This document shows, one piece after another, positions 1 through 7,037 of a stretch of DNA of 36,404 bases (its first letter is position 1; every line of letters begins with the position of its first letter). The notes beneath the pieces were generated by a model, which was given only the letters and a program-made list of their open reading frames with translations, did not search any database and had not been told where the DNA came from. Origin of the DNA: an uncultured Peptococcaceae bacterium (lineage in GTDB: Bacteria > Bacillota > Desulfotomaculia > Desulfotomaculales > Desulfocucumaceae); assembly GCA_958417755.1 (NCBI GenBank), contig CATZDY010000018.1, forward strand, positions 1 through 36,404, read 5' to 3'. A program made the position numbers and the translations under genes.

Positions 1-1
1 G

Positions 2-172
2 GTATACAAACCAGCTTATGAGCATGATGTAGCGGTGGACATGATTATGAAAGGGGTATGCGGAATATTTTCTCCAGCCCTGTTGGCTTGTTTTCAAAGG
101 GTTTCTCCTCAATTTGCCACTTTAAGATTAAGGGAACAACGGCAGGCCAGTGAACGGAATGACAGGGGATAA
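2..172 (+). CDS. 3' end of an HD-GYP-like phosphohydrolase gene (partial)
   Basis: Reading frame 2 is open from the left edge to a TAA at 170-172 and gives 56 residues beginning VYKPAYEHDVAVDMI and continuing through KGVCGIFSPALLACF. This matches the usual C-terminal end of HD-GYP and related HD phosphohydrolase domains, where a 'YK.A..H..A..MI..G.CG.F.P.LL.CF' pattern closes the domain. HD-GYP enzymes hydrolyse cyclic di-GMP, which would suit the cyclic di-GMP genes further right. The HD and GYP catalytic motifs lie outside the window, so activity and N-terminal sensor domains cannot be judged. The last ~20 residues are a charged tail. A diguanylate cyclase-HD fusion or an HD response regulator would end the same way. 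Confidence 0.7.
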   Translation, partial: VYKPAYEHDVAVDMIMKGVCGIFSPALLACFQRVSPQFATLRLREQRQASERNDRG

Positions 173-225
173 GCATCAGAGGAAACCAATGTGTTTTGTT
201 TTTGGTGAGTTTTGCCTCTGTGGCC

Positions 226-257
226 AAAGGGCTTTACTAAAATAAGCAAAGCCCTTT
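226..257. terminator. Hairpin between two convergent genes
   Basis: AAAGGGCTTT (226-235) and AAAGCCCTTT (248-257) form a perfect 10-bp stem with a 12-nt loop, between the HD-like gene (+) and the glycosyltransferase gene (-). A second small stem, CCCCTT/AAGGGG at 279-293, is followed by a T6 run at 302-307. Neither has a T tract directly after the stem, so a bidirectional terminator role is plausible but not certain. Confidence 0.4.
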
Positions 258-324
258 AAGAGACACCAATGATTATCACCCCTTGGCAAGGGGGAATCGT
301 GTTTTTTGCAAGCAGGGAATATGT

Positions 325-1416
325 TCAGTCCTGCTCAGGGACAAGGGGCGGGGTGTTTTTTTCAAAAAAGGTTTTGTTGTAAATGTAAGCCTGGGCTTGG
401 GGTTTGATTTGCCCGGCTTTTTCATTGTAAGCAGCAGCAAGGGCTAGGTCCCCCATATGATAATGGCAGAGGCATAGTTGAATATAGGGCAAATAATCAT
501 AACAGTCAGGGGAAATAAAGGCCCCGGAATTATCATTGCGGTTTCTGGTAAGGGCCAATTCATACCAGAATACTGCTTGTTGATATTTTCCTTGTTCCAG
601 GAAGTGCTTGCCAATATCACAGCAGGTTTCAGCCCGGGGGGCATCGTAGACCAAGGTTTGTAATAAGGCCTGGAGTGCTGCGGCTTGCTTACCTGTATGG
701 TGATAACAATAGGAAAGAAAGCGGCAAGCTTCGATGATATTTTCTAACCACCCTTGGTTTGAGGCTAAAAATTCTTCAAAAACTCGAATGGCATCTTCAT
801 AGCGTTGATGATAATAGAGTTCCCGGGCGTAATAGAATTGTTCCCTGGGTTTCAGGGAAACGCCTTGGGCCAGCTGATTTTCAAAGATGCGCAAATTGCG
901 TTGGGGATCGCTTGGATGTAGTTTGCGATGAGTCACGGCAATATCTGTATATATGATATGGCCAAGGAGATCAATGGCTTCATGTACAGCACCTTGCCAG
1001 ATATAACCGAAATGGTTGCGAATGAGGCGCTCTCGATAATAAGAGAAGGTGGGATTGCCTTCTGGATCAAAGCCTGTATTGTATTTCATCATGACAATGT
1101 CCACTGAGGGGGAAAGGGTTTCTTTGAGTTGAAGCAATTTTTGTTGGTCTGTTTCCAGGAGCACATCATCTGCATCCAGCCAAAGGCAATAGTCCATGGT
1201 GGCTTTGGAGAAGGAAAAGTTACGGGCAGCGGCAAAGTCGTCTCTCCAGGGAAAATCAAATACATGGTTGGTATACTGGCTGGCAATTTCTTTGGTTTTG
1301 TCGCTGCTTCCTGTATCCACAATGATGATTTCATCCACCACTTCTTTGACACTATCCAAACAACGAGCCAGCACTTCTTCTTCATCCTTCACAATCATAC
1401 ACAAACTAATGGTCAT
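325..1416 (-). CDS. TPR-containing family 2 glycosyltransferase
   Basis: A 363-residue protein. The N-terminal ~200 residues are a GT-A fold family 2 glycosyltransferase: SLCMIVKDEEEVLARCL at the start, VDTGSSDKT at 33-41 (nucleotide-sugar binding), and the metal-binding DADD at 81-84 following CLWL. The PWRDDFAAARNFS segment (56-68) is typical of the SunS-like/TPR glycosyltransferase group. Residues ~190-345 are helical repeats resembling TPRs, probably for acceptor binding. It would transfer a sugar from a nucleotide-sugar to an unknown acceptor (protein, peptide or envelope glycan) in the cytosol. The ATG start has a strong AAGGAGG site a few bases upstream. It appears monocistronic; donor and acceptor cannot be inferred. 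Confidence 0.85.
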   Translation of the reverse strand: MTISLCMIVKDEEEVLARCLDSVKEVVDEIIIVDTGSSDKTKEIASQYTNHVFDFPWRDDFAAARNFSFSKATMDYCLWLDADDVLLETDQQKLLQLKETLSPSVDIVMMKYNTGFDPEGNPTFSYYRERLIRNHFGYIWQGAVHEAIDLLGHIIYTDIAVTHRKLHPSDPQRNLRIFENQLAQGVSLKPREQFYYARELYYHQRYEDAIRVFEEFLASNQGWLENIIEACRFLSYCYHHTGKQAAALQALLQTLVYDAPRAETCCDIGKHFLEQGKYQQAVFWYELALTRNRNDNSGAFISPDCYDYLPYIQLCLCHYHMGDLALAAAYNEKAGQIKPQAQAYIYNKTFFEKNTPPLVPEQD

Positions 1417-1968
1417 ATAATTCCTCCTTTATGGAAATCCTTTGCTTGAGAAATACCTAAAACAATAGGACCTTAATGAATGGTAAGCTCATATGTATTG
1501 AGGTAAAACATTTGTATGGCGTAAAGCCAAGGTGGTTTATCCTATTCAGAAGGTGAATTTTCTATGCTGCTGGGATAAGCAATGCGAGCAAGAAAAAATT
1601 TTTCTTGCTCGCTTTTTGTTGTGTACAGATGCTTTGGAAAAGCAAAAAAATCCATAGAGTAAGGGTTTGCACAATTCTCTGGCAGACCTTTTCCTTGGGC
1701 TTCTCAATGGCCAAATGAAGTGCATGGTAGGGTTTTTAAGAAAGAAAATGAGGAAACAAAATATTCCTTGGTTGCTCCTTGTCTTTCAGAGGACTGTTTT
1801 TTAGGGACATTTTATTTTCCAAGGAAAAGGAGCAGGAGAGTTTTGCATTATTCTATGCAAGGGAATGATGATTGGTGCTTGACCTACCAGGGGATGAGGC
1901 GCTGGAATAGGCCCCTGATGTCTCAAGAAGGTGGGCGAATTAAAAAAGGGAGGGTAAATTATGCGGGA
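1417..1968. other. Intergenic stretch without a convincing gene
   Basis: This 552-bp gap separates two minus-strand genes. It holds one strong plus-oriented terminator (1584-1617, listed separately). An 84-codon plus-strand frame (1720-1974) has no good ribosome site or recognisable protein pattern and was not called. A short palindrome, TTGCAT-N6-ATGCAA, lies near 1843-1860. Because a terminator without an upstream coding sequence lies on the plus strand, a small RNA between about 1440 and 1617 is possible; no clear promoter was seen for it. Confidence 0.4.
1584..1617 (+). terminator. Strong rho-independent terminator, orphan
   Basis: GCGAGCAAGAAAAA (1584-1597) and TTTTTCTTGCTCGC (1599-1612) form a perfect 14-bp inverted repeat, followed by T5GTT. 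The centre is A/T and would open as the loop. Only the plus orientation has a T tract, yet no plus-strand coding sequence ends here. Confidence 0.75.
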
Positions 1969-2898
1969 TTATAAGATAAAACCAGCTTTATGGGTGGTGA
2001 CAGAGAAAGCTTGTTCATAGGCCTGCAAAGGGTAAAACTGTATGGAGGGCAGAAGGGTTCGTTTTTGTTGTAGCAAACGCAACGCTGGAGCAAAGGGACC
2101 GCAACGGCTGCCCACAAGGGTGATTTCATTGACCACCAGGCTGCTGATATCCACTTGAACCTGCTGGGCATAGGTGCTTTTGCAGACAATCCGCCCTTGT
2201 TTGCGGACCAACTTTTGGGCTGTCATAAAACCTAAGGGAGTGCCAGTGGCCTCAATGACAGTTTCATAACCTTCTTCCTGGCCCTTGGTGGTGGTTTGGG
2301 CAAAGGGCTGCAATGTTTTTAGTTTTTCTTCATGTTTGCCAATCACAGTCAACTCCACCCCTACCAAAGCCATGACTTGGGCTATAAGAAAAGCCAGCTT
2401 TCCATCCCCTAAGATGGCTACCTTTTCTGTGGGATCCAGGTGCAGCTGGGTAGGAATTTCCAAAGCTGCAGCCAAAGGCTCGGTGAAAAGGGCCTGTTCT
2501 GTGGGAATCTCATCTGGTACAGGATGGAGTAACTTGGTGGCAATGGTCATCCATTGGGCAAAGCAGCCGTCTTTTTGGGCCATTCCCAGAACTTTCCGTT
2601 GGTGGCAATGTTTTTCCCTTCCTGTTTGACAATAAAGGCAGTGGCCGCAGCCCGCGTTTAATTCTCCTACCACCCGTTTGCCTATTAAGGCAGAATCGTG
2701 GGATTTTTCCACAATTCCTACGAATTCATGGCCCATAATGCCTCTAAAATCCGGCTTATAGCCCCGTTGGATTTCTTTGTCTGTATTGCAAATGGCACAG
2801 CGTAAAATGCGTACCAAGCTTTCCGCAGAGCTTGGCTGGGGTTGGGGATAATCCTGGTGGTATTCAATGGTACTGCCGTTAAAATACAATGCTTTCAA
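1969..2898 (-). CDS. Zinc-dependent MDR alcohol dehydrogenase-like protein
   Basis: A 309-residue medium-chain dehydrogenase/reductase. Catalytic-zinc ligands are visible as C37 (CNTD), H57-E58 (GHE) and E140 (TEPLAAALE); the structural zinc site is C84, C87, C90 and C98. The Rossmann segment starts around KVAILGDGKLA (159-169). It should oxidise an alcohol or polyol, or reduce the carbonyl, with NAD(P)H; the substrate is unknown. At 309 residues it is shorter than the ~340-380 of many MDR enzymes, but the domain order is complete. The start is a TTG at 2896-2898, chosen because AAGGAG lies 8 nt upstream. No operon partner is evident: the next gene upstream (nitroreductase) is separated by ~200 bp. 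Confidence 0.85.
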   Translation of the reverse strand: MKALYFNGSTIEYHQDYPQPQPSSAESLVRILRCAICNTDKEIQRGYKPDFRGIMGHEFVGIVEKSHDSALIGKRVVGELNAGCGHCLYCQTGREKHCHQRKVLGMAQKDGCFAQWMTIATKLLHPVPDEIPTEQALFTEPLAAALEIPTQLHLDPTEKVAILGDGKLAFLIAQVMALVGVELTVIGKHEEKLKTLQPFAQTTTKGQEEGYETVIEATGTPLGFMTAQKLVRKQGRIVCKSTYAQQVQVDISSLVVNEITLVGSRCGPFAPALRLLQQKRTLLPSIQFYPLQAYEQAFSVTTHKAGFIL

Positions 2899-3094
2899 GT
2901 GAATTGCTCCTTTAGGTCAGAATATGGGGCAGCATATTATTTTGTTGATAGAAAAAGGATAATCATATGAAATCATATAGGCAAGAATGTTGTTGTTTGT
3001 AAAAATGTATGTATGGTTTTGCTGGGAAATACAAGGAATAGATGACTATCCCACAACACTGTTGTTTTCTTAATGGATGGATATTAAAAACCTG

Positions 3095-3763
3095 TTAGAC
3101 CCATTTGAAATTTTCTTTTCCTGCCCAAATTTCAAAATGATATTTAACGATACCAAGATCAATTTTAGAGTAAAAGCCTCCGGTGGCCTCTGCCTTTACG
3201 GCATTTCCAGGGAGAAGAGTGATAAGGAATTTCTGTTGATTCAAGGCAGTGGGGGCAAGGAGTGCACCTTCCATACCTTTTTGAAACCAAACAGGCATAG
3301 GGCCTGTGGTTTTGCACAAGGATTCCAAGGGCTTGCTTTTATGGGGAACGCCGTGGGTTTCACCATAACCAAGGGCAATCACGCAGACGCGCTTTTCGCC
3401 ATGTTCAATGTTCCCTTTGCTTTTGCCTTTGCTGAATGTTAGCGCAACCCAGCAAGAGTCAAGGCCAAGCATGGTTGCTGTTAATACCAGCCTTTCTCCA
3501 TAATAACCAACCTTTTCATGCAGATCACTGCTTTTCTTGCCAATCAAAGCAAGGTAGTTTCTTACCTGACGAAACTTACCGTAGTGTGCCAGCAGGTTCC
3601 CAAAGGCATCTGGTTCTTCTGTGAAAAGTTGGATATGTAGGCCGCTTTCCGCATTGCATGCGGCAATTTCTGCTTGTAATGCCGCAACTGTATGAAGGTC
3701 GATTTTTTTATTCGTAAAGCTTCTCACAGCATGGCGTCTAATGGTTGCTTCAATACGATCCAT
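3095..3763 (-). CDS. Nitroreductase-family FMN oxidoreductase
   Basis: A 222-residue protein with the nitroreductase layout: an N-terminal RRHAVRSF (FMN phosphate-binding arginines), the central GYYGERLVLTATMLGLDSCWV helix that frames the flavin, and a C-terminal half resembling the two-repeat TM1586-like subgroup. Such enzymes are cytosolic FMN-dependent NAD(P)H oxidoreductases acting on nitro compounds, quinones or unknown physiological substrates. The ATG start is preceded at 8 nt by AAGGAG. It stands alone, with an intergenic region on both sides. Specific substrate not inferable. Confidence 0.8.
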   Translation of the reverse strand: MDRIEATIRRHAVRSFTNKKIDLHTVAALQAEIAACNAESGLHIQLFTEEPDAFGNLLAHYGKFRQVRNYLALIGKKSSDLHEKVGYYGERLVLTATMLGLDSCWVALTFSKGKSKGNIEHGEKRVCVIALGYGETHGVPHKSKPLESLCKTTGPMPVWFQKGMEGALLAPTALNQQKFLITLLPGNAVKAEATGGFYSKIDLGIVKYHFEIWAGKENFKWV

Positions 3764-4050
3764 GGTTTCTTCTCCTTTTTGCCCCCAGTATCAAGATAGG
3801 GCCATTGTATCATAAATAGGATGGGCATAAGAACTCATTTTATTGTTTATCAAGTACTCAAATAAAGAATAATATGATGGGCAATCAAGCGCAAAGGTAT
3901 TGGGCAATGAAATCATTTTGGGGGAAATATCCGCTTTGCTTTAAGCCCTTTGTGCGTGCATAAAAACAAGCTGACTATGAAAAAGTAAGATGCCACTATT
4001 GGTTTATATGAATTGGCAATAAAAGGACGATAAAACTTGCCGCTTAGGGC

Positions 4051-4079
4051 GTGACAAAATGGATATCCACTGTTATACT
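4051..4079 (+). promoter_or_regulatory. Promoter of the GntR-ABC operon
   Basis: GTGACA (4051-4056) and TATACT (4074-4079) are separated by exactly 17 nt, a good housekeeping-sigma promoter. The -10 lies inside the inverted repeat at 4069-4094, so a repressor bound there would block transcription. Confidence 0.7.
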
Positions 4080-4108
4080 GATATGCATAACAGTATAATA
4101 GGATATCC
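4061..4108. promoter_or_regulatory. Probable GntR operator (nested inverted repeats)
   Basis: ACTGTTAT (4069-4076) and ATAACAGT (4087-4094) form an 8-bp inverted repeat, and overlapping TATACTG/CAGTATA (4074-4080 and 4091-4097) a second. Both are bracketed by two copies of the self-complementary GGATATCC (4061-4068 and 4101-4108). The position over the -10 and start region argues for autorepression by the downstream GntR protein. Binding is inferred from position and symmetry only. Confidence 0.6.
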
Positions 4109-4126
4109 TGTAAGGGGGAAGGAGTT

Positions 4127-4501
4127 GTGAAGATTGTTGTATCAAATCAGTACAACGGGCCGATTTATGAACAAATTAAAAACCAAATTCTTCAGGCCAT
4201 CTTATCGCAGGAAATTTTACCAGGCGACACCTTGCCTTCCTTGCGCTCTTTAGCAAAGGACCTCAAAGTGGGTGTGCTCACAATTAACCGTGCCTATACG
4301 GAATTAGAGCGTGAAGGCTATATAGAAAATATGCAAGGAAAAGGCTGTTTTGTAGCGGAACGCAGTGCAGAGCTTATTAAACAACATCTTATGAACCAAG
4401 CAAAACAAAAAATGCTTGATGCCCTTTGTAATGCAAAAAAGGCCGGAGCTACTGAGGAAGAAATTCTCGTTTTATGCCAACAATGTTTAAAGGAGATGTA
4501 A
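4127..4501 (+). CDS. GntR-family (YtrA-type) transcriptional regulator
   Basis: A 124-residue protein with a winged helix-turn-helix covering roughly residues 10-75 (YEQIKNQILQAI, LPSLRSLAKDLKV, TINRAYTELEREGYI) and a short helical tail. The lack of a large effector domain is the hallmark of the YtrA subfamily, which represses its own ABC-transporter operon. The start taken is GTG at 4127; AAGGAG is only 2 nt away, but the preceding GGGGG gives a 7-nt spacing. The stop is separated from the ABC ATPase start by 2 nt, so the genes are cotranscribed and probably translationally coupled. Likely represses the operon through the repeats at 4061-4108; the inducing signal is unknown (related systems respond to envelope stress or antibiotics). 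Confidence 0.9.
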   Translation: MKIVVSNQYNGPIYEQIKNQILQAILSQEILPGDTLPSLRSLAKDLKVGVLTINRAYTELEREGYIENMQGKGCFVAERSAELIKQHLMNQAKQKMLDALCNAKKAGATEEEILVLCQQCLKEM

Positions 4502-4503
4502 AG

Positions 4504-5370
4504 ATGGATAGTGTCTTGCATGTAGATTCCTTAACAAAATCATATCCTGATTTTAGTCTTCAGCAAATCAGCTTTGATTTGCCTATAGGGTATATGATGG
4601 GGCTGATTGGCCCAAATGGTTCTGGTAAAACAACGACCATCAAAGCAATTTTAAATATGGTGGATCGTGACAATGGAAGCATCACTGTCTTTGGGCAGGA
4701 TAATATTGTTGCAGAGCAGGAAATTAAGAAGCACATAGGCCTTGTTTTTGATTCCAGTTATTTTGTCGATGAGTGGACAATGACTGATGTAGAAAAGGCC
4801 TATAAACTTTTCTATGCCACTTGGGATTCAGAGAAATATTGGGCTTTGCTTTCCAAATTCAGAATTGTAAAAAATAAAAAGGTGAAAGAATTATCTAAGG
4901 GAATGCAAATGAAGTTAATGCTGGCTTGCGCATTTTCGTACGATGCGAAATTATTGATTCTGGATGAACCCACCAGCGGTCTAGACCCTGTATCCCGTGA
5001 TGAACTGCTGGAAATCCTATCTGATTATATTGAAGACAGCCAGCACAGCGTGCTTTTTTCAACGCATATCACCAGTGACCTTGAAAAAATAGCAGATTAT
5101 ATCACTTATTTCAATTTTGGTGAATTGGTCTTTACTGGAAGCAAGGAAGATTTTGTGGACATCTACAGCATTGTGACTGGGGATAAGAAAATGCTTAGTC
5201 CTGAGTTAAAAGCCAAATTGATTGGCCTGCGGACATTCTCAACAGGCTTTGAGGCCCTCATCAGGAGGGAGGACATGCCTTATGCCCCCCAGTTGGAAAG
5301 CATGGCTGCAACCATTGATGATATGATGGTGTTTATCAGCAGACAAACAGAAAGAGATAGGGAGGGATAA
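4504..5370 (+). CDS. ABC transporter ATP-binding protein
   Basis: A 288-residue ATPase of the ABC-2/YtrB type. Walker A is GPNGSGKTT (36-44), the signature is ELSKGMQMK (129-137), Walker B is LLILDEP (150-156) and the switch histidine is in FSTH (~188). The C-terminal ~80 residues are the variable region common in this exporter class. The start is ATG 4504 rather than upstream in-frame ATGs because AAGGAG at 4490-4495 is ideally spaced. It overlaps nothing but sits 2 nt after the GntR stop and 2 nt before the permease. It should power the permease at the membrane; substrate unknown. Confidence 0.92.
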   Translation: MDSVLHVDSLTKSYPDFSLQQISFDLPIGYMMGLIGPNGSGKTTTIKAILNMVDRDNGSITVFGQDNIVAEQEIKKHIGLVFDSSYFVDEWTMTDVEKAYKLFYATWDSEKYWALLSKFRIVKNKKVKELSKGMQMKLMLACAFSYDAKLLILDEPTSGLDPVSRDELLEILSDYIEDSQHSVLFSTHITSDLEKIADYITYFNFGELVFTGSKEDFVDIYSIVTGDKKMLSPELKAKLIGLRTFSTGFEALIRREDMPYAPQLESMAATIDDMMVFISRQTERDREG

Positions 5371-5372
5371 GG

Positions 5373-6026
5373 ATGAATCCTACAATACAATGCATGAAAC
5401 TGGATTTTATGCTGCTAAAACCATATGGTAAGTCCATCGTGCTGGTGCTTTTGGTGCCGCTCATCTTCCCTTTTGTTACCAACACCCTGTTTGAAGGATT
5501 GTCCTTTGCCGTGACAATCATGGCCATGACAACTGCTTATACCTTTTCTATTGCAGAAAAAAACAGTTTGGAGCGTTTTTATGGCTTTCTACCTATCAAA
5601 AGAAGTAGTTTGGTTGGAGGCAGATATTTGACTATTTTTGGGATGGCTTTTCTTTTGATTCTCTTGGAGGGGGCAGTGCAGGTTATGATTCTCACCTTTG
5701 TGCAATCCACAGTTTTGCAAGTTTCTGAGATCATTGGTTCTATCTTGGTATGCGCGTTGCTGTTCTGCATATATGCAGGGGTACAAATACCGGGATATTA
5801 TCAATATGGCTCTATCAAAGGGAAGGTATTTATATTTATCCCTACTGTTGGCTTTCTGATTTTTTACTATGTGAGCAGATTACTGACCAGTAGCACAGCA
5901 AATCAAAGCTTACATGTTTTCTCAAACACTGCCATACTGATTGCCTGTGCCCTGGCCTTGATGCTTTTGATCATTGCAATATCCGTAACAGCATCCATAC
6001 GGATTGTTAATAAGGCCAAGGCTTGA
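5373..6026 (+). CDS. ABC-2 type transporter permease
   Basis: A 217-residue protein with six predicted membrane helices (e.g. SIVLVLLVPLIFPFV, MAFLLILLEGAVQVMIL, VFIFIPTVGFLIFYYV, TAILIACALALMLLIIAI). The central SIAEKNSLERFYGFLPIKR segment between helices 2 and 3 is characteristic of the ABC2_membrane_5-like permeases that accompany YtrA-type regulators. The start codon follows the ATPase stop by 2 nt with a GGGAGGG site. Probably homodimerises and pairs with the upstream ATPase to export, or protect against, an unknown compound. Confidence 0.88.
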   Translation: MNPTIQCMKLDFMLLKPYGKSIVLVLLVPLIFPFVTNTLFEGLSFAVTIMAMTTAYTFSIAEKNSLERFYGFLPIKRSSLVGGRYLTIFGMAFLLILLEGAVQVMILTFVQSTVLQVSEIIGSILVCALLFCIYAGVQIPGYYQYGSIKGKVFIFIPTVGFLIFYYVSRLLTSSTANQSLHVFSNTAILIACALALMLLIIAISVTASIRIVNKAKA

Positions 6027-6038
6027 GGGAGGTGCGTT

Positions 6039-6146
6039 ATGTTAAAAACCATTGTAGCCGCAATGGCGGTGTTGGCACTGATACTTGTTCGAAATCTAGG
6101 CATAAAAAAATACCGCGAATATAAGCAAAATAGCGATAAAAAATAG
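6039..6146 (+). CDS. Small membrane peptide at the end of the ABC operon (35 aa)
   Basis: A 35-codon frame with an excellent ribosome site, GAGGGAGG at 6025-6032, 6 nt before the ATG and overlapping the permease stop. The product starts MLKTIVAAMAVLALILV, one hydrophobic helix of about 17 residues, and ends in a strongly basic/polar tail (NLGIKKYREYKQNSDKK). The tight 12-nt spacing to the permease and the ribosome site suggest it is translated as the fourth operon gene. It could be an accessory subunit of the transporter. No family recognised; the evidence is position, ribosome site and the single membrane segment. Confidence 0.65.
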   Translation: MLKTIVAAMAVLALILVRNLGIKKYREYKQNSDKK

Positions 6147-6893
6147 CTTGTCAAGATGGGCTAAGGCAAGAACAGATCATTAAACATTGCACAAAATCAG
6201 CCGCATTGAATTATCCCAGAAACAGTAAGGGCACTGGTACAAAGAATGTATGTGTTGCATAGAATTTGAGAATGTTAAGGAGATTAAACCACAGGATTTT
6301 GACCACCCAAGCAACATGGATGACAGCTCATTATTGAAAAAATTAAAGATGGTGTTTTGGGAACCAGCATTCCATACAATGACGAAAGGTCAAGGTTTTA
6401 AAGATAAATACTTCAATATGAAGCAGGAGCCAAAGAATGCACTCGGTTCAGGAAGCTGAGAATGATGATAAGGTTTTAAACAGCCGTGGCATGATTTGTT
6501 CCAGCTTGCCACTTTGTGATGGGAAAAGAATGACTGGATTTGCTAACTGTGTTCTGCGCGAAAGAAAAAGTAATCGTTTCATTGTCATATGTGATAAAGA
6601 AGATGAGCGGGAAATGTAAAGAAGTAAAACCTTTTCAAAGAAAATCTGCTTCAAATCAGTTAGGCCAGCTGTTTTGTATTCCAGCTGGTGTTTTTATTTT
6701 GATATCTGTTCAAAATTTGTTTGCCTGCTGCAAGACTCAATAGGCAAAGGCAGGATTAGGGCATAAAAATAGCAAGAATGATGAAAAGTTGGCTTGAGGA
6801 ATCAGGGTATAATCGTAATTTGGAAGGATGATGATATATCAAACCAGAGCATTGAGACCATTATGGTAGCCATTGATTGGAAACGGGATTCAG
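6147..6893. other. Degraded intergenic region with short non-convincing frames
   Basis: About 750 bp without an intact gene. A 69-codon plus frame (6250-6459) begins MCCIEFENVKEIKPQDFDHPS; the '..FdHPsd...L..lK' pattern vaguely recalls the N terminus of M48 metallopeptidases, but no HExxH follows and there is no ribosome site. A second overlapping 60-codon frame (6437-6619) has no recognisable pattern. Composition and interrupted frames fit decayed genes. The stretch 6660-6700 holds a small imperfect repeat around CCAGCTG/CAGCTGG. Confidence 0.4.
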
Positions 6894-7037
6894 ATGACAT
6901 CATACAGGGAGGGGGATAGGGCAGATATTGGATACCGCAAAGAAATCAAAGGCTTAGATTTTGCAAAAAGCAGAATGATTGGTGGAATTTGGCTATCCTA
7001 CGCAACGCTTTATTTTGCAGCAGGAGGATTCAAATGA
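6894..7037 (+). CDS. Possible 47-residue membrane peptide upstream of helD
   Basis: A 47-codon frame starting MTSYREGDRADIGYRKE and ending in a hydrophobic segment, MIGGIWLSYATLYFAAGG, then FK. Its TGA overlaps the helicase ATG (ATGA), as in translationally coupled pairs. There is no good ribosome site before the ATG, so it may instead be the surviving 3' end of a decayed gene. No family recognised. Confidence 0.3.
   Translation: MTSYREGDRADIGYRKEIKGLDFAKSRMIGGIWLSYATLYFAAGGFK

Larger units (their letters stand above)
3764..4126. other. Divergent intergenic region
   Basis: This 363-bp gap lies between the divergently transcribed nitroreductase and GntR genes. The right-hand 80 bp contains the GntR promoter and operator (listed separately). 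The remaining ~285 bp is AT-rich and shows no coding frame or strong structure that I can support; it presumably contains the nitroreductase promoter. Confidence 0.5.

Noticed and set aside
45..227. 60-codon minus-strand frame at the left edge
   Set aside because: It lies opposite the recognisable HD-GYP-like C terminus and has no ribosome site.
1720..1974. 84-codon plus-strand frame
   Set aside because: No ribosome site, no recognisable pattern, and it runs into the dehydrogenase gene on the other strand.
6250..6619. Two overlapping small frames as intact genes
   Set aside because: No ribosome sites, mutually overlapping, only a vague resemblance of the first to M48 peptidase N termini; treated as decayed sequence.
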